From positions 1 through 11,528 of the forward strand of contig NZ_AEPF01000040.1 of the NCBI RefSeq assembly GCF_000193735.1: a DNA stretch of 11,528 bases. The letters run 5' to 3'. Positions within the stretch are counted from its first letter, which is position 1. Every line of letters starts with the position of its first letter. The position numbers and the translations under genes are program-made. The notes beneath the pieces are model-generated. The model ran no database searches and was not told where the DNA came from. It worked only from the letters and a program-made list of their open reading frames with translations. The stretch is from Neisseria sicca 4320. Lineage in GTDB: Bacteria > Pseudomonadota > Gammaproteobacteria > Burkholderiales > Neisseriaceae. This document shows positions 6,190-11,528 of this stretch, piece by piece.

Positions 6190-7959
6190 TCAATCGCAAG
6201 CTGCGTTGCCGACATCGAGACGGAAATCGTGAAACTCGTTGAGTGTGCTGCGGTGTCCGATGCTGATGATGATGCTCTGCGGCAGTTTTTGTTTCAGTGC
6301 GCGGTAGAGCAGGGCCTCGGTCGGTTCGTCCAAGGCGGCGGTGGCTTCGTCAAGCAGGATGACTTTGGGCTGCGAGAGCAGGGCGCGGACGAAGGCGATG
6401 CGTTGCAGTTCGCCTGGGGAGAGTTTGTGTTGCCAATCGTCAATTTTATCTAATTTATCAACGAGATAATCTAAGCGGCAGGTGTTCATGGCTTCAGCTA
6501 ACTCGGGATGCTGTTTGTCGATGTCGGGGTAACAAATCGCGTCGCGCAGGCTGCCTTGCGCCGTGTAGGGGCGTTGCGGCAGGAAGAGGATGTCTTGATG
6601 CGGCGGACGGCTGACTTTGCCGCTGCTGCCAAACGGCCAAAGTCCCGCCAGCGCGCGCAGAAGCGAGGTTTTGCCGCAACCGCTCGGACCGCGTATCAGC
6701 AGGGAGTCGCCGCTTTTGAGGTTGACGTTGATGCCGCTCAACAGGATTTCGCCGTTGTGGCGGAACAGGGCGACGTTTTCCAACGAGAGGTCGTCTGAAA
6801 CTTCGGTAATGTCGGGTTGCTGCGCGCTGTGTTGTTCTTCCGTACTCAGCAAAAAGCCGTACAGACGCTCCAATCGGGCGCGGTAGGCGGTGAATTTGTT
6901 GTAGAACATCCGAAAGAAGGACAGGGCGTTTTGCAGTCGGGCGAAGGCTTGGACGGTCTGCTGGATGTCGCCGATTTTGATTTGCCCGGCAAACAGGCGC
7001 GGGGCTTGCAAAATAATGGGGAAGAGCTTGATTCCGTTGGTAAACATATCATTAAAGCCGCTTAAGCAGATGCTTTGGCGGGCGATGCGCCAACGGTTGC
7101 GGATGATGGCTTTGAAGCGGTTGGCAAGCTGGTCGTGTTCGTGTTGTTCGCCGCTGTAAAACGCCACACTTTCGGCGTGGTCGCGTACGCGGATGAGGGA
7201 GTAACGGTAGTCGCCGTTGAGCTTTTCGTTTTCATAATTGTAACGAATCAAAGGGTTGCCTATCCACATGGCGATAAAGGTCGCCAAAATCACAAACATA
7301 TAGACAAACCAAACGATGCCGTGCGGAATGTCGAAACCGAACACGGTCAGAATGCCCGCCAAGCCCCACAAAACAACGGCAAATTCCAGCGAGGTAACGA
7401 CCGAATTGACCATGCCGCGCACAAATTCTATGGTTGAGGCGATGAAATCCTGTGCGTCCTGTTGGATACGCTGGTCGATGTTGTCCGGCGCATGGCGGCG
7501 CATTTGCAGGCGGTAGTAGTTTTTGTCGGCAAGCCAGCGCGTTGTCAGCACTTCATTGAGCCGCTCCGACCATTTAATCGCCAAGCCTTGATCGAGAAAG
7601 TCGTTGACGACGTTGTTAAACGCCCGCACCAACACCACGCCCGCGTTCATCGCGGCAAACATCCAAAACGCGGAGGCGTTCAAATCCTGCATCGAGTCGT
7701 AAAGCCCTTTGGACATAAAGGTACTCAATACATTCAGCCGTACTTCGGTCAGCAGCAGCGCAATCATCGCCGTAATCAGCAGTAAGACTTTGACCGCGCT
7801 TTTCGGCGTCAGGCACAGCCGCAGGATATAGGCGAACTCGCGCCCGAAGCGCGTTTTACGTGCCAAAAACAGAATCACCGCCGAGGCGGCGGCGACCATC
7901 AATAAGGTCTGTAACAGCCAAGACGGCGTGGAATAAAGCTCGATTTGCCATTTTTGCAT
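6190..7959 (-). CDS. ABC transporter, fused permease and ATPase (YddA/ABCD-like family)
   Basis: This is a half-transporter of 589 residues expected to work as a dimer in the inner membrane. Hydrophobic segments are near 13-33, 56-75, 96-118, 188-208 and 213-233, with a possible further one near 306-325. The membrane part resembles the ABC_membrane_2/SbmA-BacA type of domain rather than the common exporter fold; an EEKLNGDYRYSLIRVRDHAESVAFY-like segment (244-268) is typical. The ATPase domain has Walker A GPSGCGKT (424-431), a Q-loop glutamine in FLPQRPY (Q462), the signature LSPGELQR (513-520, with Leu in the usual second Gln position as in ABCD proteins), Walker B ILLDE (534-538) and H-loop His569. 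All catalytic residues are present. The substrate cannot be read from sequence; relatives handle peptides, vitamin B12 or acyl-CoA-type molecules. The start has AAGAGA upstream. It is divergent from the TonB receptor gene, which hints at, but does not prove, a linked transport role. Confidence 0.9.
   Translation of the reverse strand: MQKWQIELYSTPSWLLQTLLMVAAASAVILFLARKTRFGREFAYILRLCLTPKSAVKVLLLITAMIALLLTEVRLNVLSTFMSKGLYDSMQDLNASAFWMFAAMNAGVVLVRAFNNVVNDFLDQGLAIKWSERLNEVLTTRWLADKNYYRLQMRRHAPDNIDQRIQQDAQDFIASTIEFVRGMVNSVVTSLEFAVVLWGLAGILTVFGFDIPHGIVWFVYMFVILATFIAMWIGNPLIRYNYENEKLNGDYRYSLIRVRDHAESVAFYSGEQHEHDQLANRFKAIIRNRWRIARQSICLSGFNDMFTNGIKLFPIILQAPRLFAGQIKIGDIQQTVQAFARLQNALSFFRMFYNKFTAYRARLERLYGFLLSTEEQHSAQQPDITEVSDDLSLENVALFRHNGEILLSGINVNLKSGDSLLIRGPSGCGKTSLLRALAGLWPFGSSGKVSRPPHQDILFLPQRPYTAQGSLRDAICYPDIDKQHPELAEAMNTCRLDYLVDKLDKIDDWQHKLSPGELQRIAFVRALLSQPKVILLDEATAALDEPTEALLYRALKQKLPQSIIISIGHRSTLNEFHDFRLDVGNAACD
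6788..6799 (+). repeat. exact DUS inside the ABC gene
   Basis: AGGTCGTCTGAA falls in the linker between the membrane and ATPase domains and encodes SDDL (388-391), a region likely to tolerate sequence change. Confidence 0.9.
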
Positions 7960-7984
7960 TGCGTTATCTCTTTAGTCAGATGAA

Positions 7985-8011
7985 TCAGACGGCAGGCAGA
8001 GGTCGTCTGAA
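7985..8011. repeat. hybrid DUS hairpin in the leader of the ABC gene
   Basis: An exact forward DUS (8000-8011) pairs through CGTCTGA (8004-8010) with TCAGACG (7985-7991). The latter is the start of TCAGACGGCA, which matches 10 bases of the meningococcal-type DUS read in reverse. The hairpin has a 7-bp stem and 12-base loop, and lies about 26-52 bases upstream of the ABC start codon. No convincing promoter for the ABC gene was found nearby. Confidence 0.6.
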
Positions 8012-8076
8012 AACTGAATTTGTCATTTGTTTGTAGGGTTTGAGGTAAAAATTGAGAGAGTGTTGTATTTTTTGTT

Positions 8077-8132
8077 TTTACAAATGGTTCTCATAACGAA
8101 GTATAGAAGTGCGGAATATTATCAAATATAAT
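8077..8132 (+). promoter_or_regulatory. probable Fur-regulated promoter of the TonB receptor
   Basis: The 251-bp divergent gap (7960-8210) becomes AT-rich toward the receptor gene. A Fur-box-like site covers 8080-8098; on the minus strand its core ATGAGAACCAT matches 9 of 11 central bases of the Fur consensus, but only 11 of 19 overall. TTTACA (8077-8082) and TATAGA (8102-8107), 19 bases apart, would place the Fur site in the promoter spacer, as expected for iron repression. A second possible -10, TATAAT (8127-8132), lacks a good -35. The ribosome binding site GAAGGAA (8201-8207) precedes the ATG by a few bases. Confidence 0.5.
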
Positions 8133-8210
8133 CGTGTAACAAAATTACTTTGTGATTTTTAACACGCTTATTGCAACAAAAATAACCCACCTCAAAAACA
8201 GAAGGAATTT

Positions 8211-10433
8211 ATGAACAGCAAATTAGCCCTGATGCCGCTTTTGATTGCGAGCGCATTTTCTTATGCCGCCGATGAAGCGACACCCGAAACCCCTGTGCAA
8301 CAGCAGTTGCAGGAAGTCAATGTCCGCGCCGACGCCAAACGCGTCAAAGCCGCCCGTTCTTACTCCATCGCCAGCGACGGCGACTTGCGCGACCGCGTGA
8401 ACTTGGGCGTATTGGGCAAAGCCAATGCCTTTACCGCGCCGATTACCGTCGTCAACTACGACGAACAAGCCCTCAACAACACCGAAGCGCGTACTTTGGT
8501 GGATGCCGTAGCGAAAAAAGACGCTTCCGTTTGGCAGTTCGGCGGCGAAAGCAACACGCTGACCGGCCTGTATTTCCGCGGTTATCAGCTTGATGCGCGC
8601 CAATTCAGCGTCAACGGTTTGGCAGGTATGTACGGCACGCAAGGCACAGCCAGCGTGCAAGTCGGCTCCGCACAACTGATTAAAGGCGCGTCCACCGCCG
8701 TAAACGGCATGGACCCTGAAGGCGCGGTCTCCGGTTCCGTCAATATCGAGACCAAAAAAGCCGCCGATGAAGGCAACCGCAAAATCGGTTTGGGCTGGTT
8801 CAGCAACAACCGCGCCCAAGGTACGTTCGACTTGGGTCAACGCTTCGGCGAAAACAAAGAATTCGGCGTGCGCGCCAACGGCAAACTGCGCCACGGCGAC
8901 ACCCCGCGCCACGGTTACAGCGAAGACAATAAAGAATTTGCCTTGAATGCCGACTATCGCGGCGAAAAACTGCGCGTGGCGTTCGATTCCATCTACGCGA
9001 AACGCAAAACCAACGGCGGCCGCGCGCGTATGCAGGATATTCAAAACGCCAGCGGCCGCTTGTTTGACGCGCCTGAAGGCAAAGTGAATCTGGCGCCGAG
9101 CTGGCAGGCTCAAAACACGCGCGGTCAGACCAATATGCTGACCTTCGAATGGGATGCGTTTGAAAATGCCCAAATTACAGGCGGTATCGGCTACAACAAT
9201 GCGCGCTATTATGGTAATTTCGCCTCTCCGACCGTTACGAGCAGCGGTTTGACCTACAATTCAGGTCGCGCACGTTTGACCGACCAGCGTTTCAAAACGC
9301 TCAGTATGAATCTGACTGCACGCGGCGAATTTGAAACCGGTCCGGTAAGTCACAACTGGAGTGCCGCATTTGACCGTATCGACCGCAAACGCACCACTTA
9401 TCAAGGCGCACGTCAAACACGAAGCAGCGTTATCGATCCGAGCCTTGATATTCCGACCCAATTGGCAAAATTGGATTCCAACTTAGGAACGGCATGGAGT
9501 GCAACGCCTTCAGTGGATACCGTGATCAAAGTAAATAGTTTGGCGGTATCTGACACGCTGGGTTTTGCCGACAACAAATACCGCCTCACTTTGGGCGGAC
9601 GTTTCCAAGCCGTCGAGCAGAAAAACAAATTAAACGGCCGCAAAGCAGATGCGAGCCGTTTCAGCCCGATGTTGATGGCGGCATGGGTTCCGCAGCCTGA
9701 CTTGGTGGTTTACGGCAACTATATGGAAGATTTGGAGCCGTCCGACATCCGTACCGATGATGACGGTCATGTAACGATGGCAGATCCGCGCGTCAGCCGT
9801 CAGTTTGAAGTCGGCGTACGCAAAAACTGGGGCGATTTCGTAACGACGCTGAACGCATTCCAAATCAAACGTCCGGGTTACTGGCGCGGTAATACGACTT
9901 CAGGTACTGACTTCGCAATGCGCAAAAATGCAGGCTTGGCTTATAGCGGTTCCGAGCAAGGCATGGAACGCAGCCGCGGTATCGAGTTCAATACCTATGC
10001 CAATTTGTTGAACAAAACCCTGCGTCCGAGCTTTGGTTTGATGTATCTGCAATCGACCGTAAAAGATTATCCGAATTTCGCCGATAATTTGGTTAACGGC
10101 GTACAAGTCGCCAACCCGCGCGTGATTGCCAAAGCGGGCGTGGAATGGGACACCCCGTTTGCCAAAGGCTTGACCTTGAACGGCAACGTTTCGTACTTCG
10201 GCAAGTCTTATCAAGACACGCAAAAACAATACGCCTTCCCATCCTACACCTTGGTTGACGTAGGCGCCCGCTACAAAACCAAGCTCGGCAAAAATACCCT
10301 GACCGTCAGCAGCTCGGTGGAAAACCTGTTCAACAAAAACTACTGGCAGGTACAGCGCGGCCAATACGACCGCAGCTTCGCCGTCGTCGGCATGCCGCGT
10401 ACCTACTGGCTGAAAGCGGAATTGGATTTCTAA
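8211..10433 (+). CDS. TonB-dependent siderophore-type outer-membrane receptor
   Basis: The protein would import an iron chelate or similar ligand across the outer membrane using TonB-ExbB-ExbD energy. It is 740 residues. A Sec signal peptide has a hydrophobic core at 5-17 and probable cleavage after SYA (19). A TonB-box-like QEVNV (34-38) follows. The plug domain (about 55-185) shows LYFRGYQLDARQFSVNGL (120-137), IKGASTAVNG (157-166) and GAVSGSVNIETKKA (171-184), typical of FhuA/FhuE-type siderophore receptors. The rest is a 22-strand-type barrel. The C-terminus has NLFNKNYW and ends in YWLKAELDF, with the terminal Phe needed for outer-membrane assembly. The gene contains no DUS. It is clearly not FetA (FrpB) or a transferrin/haemoglobin receptor, judging by its size and N-terminus. 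The ligand is unknown; xenosiderophores of other oral bacteria are plausible. Confidence 0.94.
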   Translation: MNSKLALMPLLIASAFSYAADEATPETPVQQQLQEVNVRADAKRVKAARSYSIASDGDLRDRVNLGVLGKANAFTAPITVVNYDEQALNNTEARTLVDAVAKKDASVWQFGGESNTLTGLYFRGYQLDARQFSVNGLAGMYGTQGTASVQVGSAQLIKGASTAVNGMDPEGAVSGSVNIETKKAADEGNRKIGLGWFSNNRAQGTFDLGQRFGENKEFGVRANGKLRHGDTPRHGYSEDNKEFALNADYRGEKLRVAFDSIYAKRKTNGGRARMQDIQNASGRLFDAPEGKVNLAPSWQAQNTRGQTNMLTFEWDAFENAQITGGIGYNNARYYGNFASPTVTSSGLTYNSGRARLTDQRFKTLSMNLTARGEFETGPVSHNWSAAFDRIDRKRTTYQGARQTRSSVIDPSLDIPTQLAKLDSNLGTAWSATPSVDTVIKVNSLAVSDTLGFADNKYRLTLGGRFQAVEQKNKLNGRKADASRFSPMLMAAWVPQPDLVVYGNYMEDLEPSDIRTDDDGHVTMADPRVSRQFEVGVRKNWGDFVTTLNAFQIKRPGYWRGNTTSGTDFAMRKNAGLAYSGSEQGMERSRGIEFNTYANLLNKTLRPSFGLMYLQSTVKDYPNFADNLVNGVQVANPRVIAKAGVEWDTPFAKGLTLNGNVSYFGKSYQDTQKQYAFPSYTLVDVGARYKTKLGKNTLTVSSSVENLFNKNYWQVQRGQYDRSFAVVGMPRTYWLKAELDF

Positions 10434-10460
10434 TATCCGAACAGGCCAACCGGCAAAGAC

Positions 10461-10505
10461 AAGGGTCGTCTGAAAATACCAATCAGGGTTTTCAGACGAC
10501 CTTTA
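10461..10505 (+). terminator. DUS inverted-repeat terminator of the receptor gene
   Basis: A near-exact forward DUS (GGGTCGTCTGAA, 10463-10474) faces an exact reverse copy (10491-10502), with a 16-base spacer partly paired as AAAA/TTTT. It begins 30 bases after the receptor stop codon and is followed by TTT. It is a moderate intrinsic terminator separating the receptor from fpr. Confidence 0.75.
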
Positions 10506-10519
10506 CTAAAAAGCAAGCA

Positions 10520-10548
10520 TTGTGATGGTAAATATTTTGGTTTAAAAT
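10520..10548 (+). promoter_or_regulatory. sigma-70 type promoter of fpr
   Basis: TTGTGA (10520-10525) and TAAAAT (10543-10548) are separated by exactly 17 bases. Transcription would begin near 10555, leaving a leader of about 115 bases. No clear Fur or FinR-type operator was recognised around it, so regulation cannot be called. Confidence 0.6.
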
Positions 10549-10592
10549 TGCACGTTTGCTCTAATCCGGCATTACCTATCCACAGGCGAGAC

Positions 10593-10604
10593 AGGTCGTC
10601 TGAA
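10593..10604 (+). repeat. DUS in the fpr leader
   Basis: This exact DUS lies in the predicted fpr 5' untranslated region. A degenerate reverse half-copy TCAGACG (10642-10648) could pair with its CGTCTGA across a loop of about 38 bases. The latter ends about 11 bases before the ribosome binding site AGGAAA (10660-10665). Confidence 0.8.
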
Positions 10605-10670
10605 AACCCTCTTAAAACCATCATCCGCCCGACCCGCGCGCTCAGACGGATTTACCGACAGGAAACTCAA

Positions 10671-11447
10671 ATGGCAGCATTCAATACCCAAAAAGTATTG
10701 TTCGTACACCACTGGACGGATGCGTATTTCACCTTTACCTGCACCCGCGACGAATCGTTGCGCTTCGAAAACGGCCAATTCGTCATGGTCGGATTGATGG
10801 TGGACGGCAAGCCGCTGATGCGAGCATACAGCGTCGCCTCCGCCAACTGGGAAGAACACCTCGAATTTTTCAGCATTAAAGTCCAAGACGGCCCTCTGAC
10901 CAGCCGCCTGCAACACCTTAAAGTCGGCGACGACGTGTTAATCAGCAAAAAACCGACCGGAACCTTGGTTGCCGGCGACCTGAATCCGGGCAAACACCTT
11001 TACTTGTTGAGCACCGGTACCGGCATCGCCCCTTTCTTGAGCATCACCAAAGACCCAGAAATTTACGAGCAATTTGAAAAAATCATCCTCGTACACGGCG
11101 TGCGTTACAAAAAAGATTTGGCGTACTACGACCGCTTTACCAAAGAATTGCCCGAACACGAATACCTCGGCGACTTGGTTAAAGAAAAACTGATTTACTA
11201 CCCGATCGTTTCCCGCGAAGACTACGAACACCATGGCCGTCTGACCGACCTGATGGTAAGCGGCAAACTGTTTGAAGACATCGGACTGCCCAAAATCAAC
11301 CCGCAAGACGACCGCGCCATGCTGTGCGGCAGCCCTGCCATGCTGAAAGACACCTGCAAAGTTCTGGACGATTTCGGTCTGACCGTCTCCCCGAAAACCG
11401 GCGTACGCGGCGACTACCTGATCGAACGCGCGTTTGTGGATCAATAA
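10671..11447 (+). CDS. fpr: ferredoxin/flavodoxin-NADP(+) reductase
   Basis: Fpr is a soluble FAD enzyme that passes electrons between NADPH and ferredoxin or flavodoxin, feeding reductive and oxidative-stress pathways such as Fe-S cluster repair. The 258-residue length is normal for the bacterial FPR family. The N-terminal FAD-binding barrel contains RAYSVAS (51-57), the flavin-binding RxYS motif. The NADP-binding half has STGTGIAPFLS (114-124), HGVRY (142-146) and CGSPAMLKDT near the C-terminus. The protein ends in AFVDQ rather than a bulky aromatic stacked on FAD, consistent with the bacterial subclass that ends beyond the stacking aromatic. The start MAAFNTQ was chosen from family length and AGGAAA upstream; upstream in-frame codons from 10548 overlap the promoter. 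It has its own promoter downstream of the iron-receptor gene, so linkage to iron uptake is only suggestive. Confidence 0.96.
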   Translation: MAAFNTQKVLFVHHWTDAYFTFTCTRDESLRFENGQFVMVGLMVDGKPLMRAYSVASANWEEHLEFFSIKVQDGPLTSRLQHLKVGDDVLISKKPTGTLVAGDLNPGKHLYLLSTGTGIAPFLSITKDPEIYEQFEKIILVHGVRYKKDLAYYDRFTKELPEHEYLGDLVKEKLIYYPIVSREDYEHHGRLTDLMVSGKLFEDIGLPKINPQDDRAMLCGSPAMLKDTCKVLDDFGLTVSPKTGVRGDYLIERAFVDQ

Positions 11448-11471
11448 GGTTTTTGTTTTTTTAAAGATAGA

Positions 11472-11528
11472 TATAGTGGATTAACTTTAAACCAGTACGG
11501 TGTTGCCTCGCCTTGCCGTACTATCTAT
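11472..11528. mobile_element. second Correia element, internally deleted type, cut by the window end
   Basis: The element begins with TATAGTGGATTAA (11472-11484) and follows the same sequence as the element at 2902-3057 for about 43 bases, with two substitutions. It then jumps from CCTT directly to CCGTACTATCT. The missing part corresponds to about 50 bases (roughly 2945-2994) of the full element. That is the well-known short CREE form of about 105 bp, of which 57 are visible. It begins 25 bases after the fpr stop codon, which has a T-rich stretch but no proper terminator hairpin. Confidence 0.92.

Noticed and set aside
8223..9173. A 316-codon open frame antisense to the TonB receptor
   Set aside because: It mirrors the codon pattern of the receptor on the opposite strand, has no ribosome binding site or promoter support, and shows no recognisable domain. 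The receptor frame is well supported by signal peptide and plug motifs.
10548..10670. Upstream TTG start giving a 299-residue Fpr
   Set aside because: It overlaps the predicted -10 box and leader DUS, and the family length of 258 residues begins at 10671 with a good ribosome binding site.
1..11528. CRISPR array, tRNA or rRNA gene, prophage or toxin-antitoxin pair
   Set aside because: No regularly spaced direct repeats, no tRNA cloverleaf pattern, and no phage or toxin-antitoxin-like proteins were seen. The only repeats are DUS copies and the two Correia elements.

Overview
The window comes from a Neisseria species. The strongest evidence is the neisserial DNA uptake sequence (DUS) in the AGGTCGTCTGAA dialect, with 16 exact copies (9 in one orientation, 7 in the other). 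Two Correia repeat-enclosed elements (CREEs) are also present, and several proteins, notably RuvB, CCA and Fpr, look close to neisserial orthologues. The AGGTCGTCTGAA dialect is known from the N. mucosa / N. sicca / N. macacae group rather than from meningococci or gonococci, so a commensal of that kind is the best guess.

Layout. Everything from 67 to 7959 is on the minus strand. In transcription order from the right these are: a YddA/ABCD-type ABC exporter-like fusion protein (7959-6190); a DUF2130 coiled-coil protein (6060-4738) whose C-terminus appears frameshifted at an A7 tract; an NfeD/YbbJ-type membrane protein (4605-4198) followed by its partner SPFH/QmcA-type paraslipin (4158-3199); a full-length 156-bp CREE just upstream of cca (2872-1598); a small CPHC-containing protein (1477-1169); and ruvB (1098-67). 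From 8211 onward the genes are on the plus strand: a TonB-dependent siderophore-type receptor (8211-10433) behind a probable Fur-controlled promoter, then fpr, ferredoxin/flavodoxin-NADP reductase (10671-11447), then the beginning of a second CREE that carries the familiar ~50-bp internal deletion and runs off the window edge.

How the parts relate. Most genes are housekeeping: Holliday junction migration (ruvB), tRNA 3'-end maturation (cca), membrane quality control (SPFH + NfeD). The plus-strand side looks like iron acquisition: an outer-membrane receptor, with a reductase downstream that could supply electrons, although fpr has its own promoter. Nearly every gene boundary carries a DUS-based inverted repeat. 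Some are convincing terminators; others lack a T-tract or have long loops and look more like dispersed DUS-ended elements.

No new defence system, CRISPR array, prophage or other clearly undescribed system was found. The items most worth checking are the frameshifted DUF2130 gene with a PD-(D/E)XK-like motif, the two 75-77 bp DUS-ended elements sharing an inner hairpin, and the CREE positioned to drive cca.
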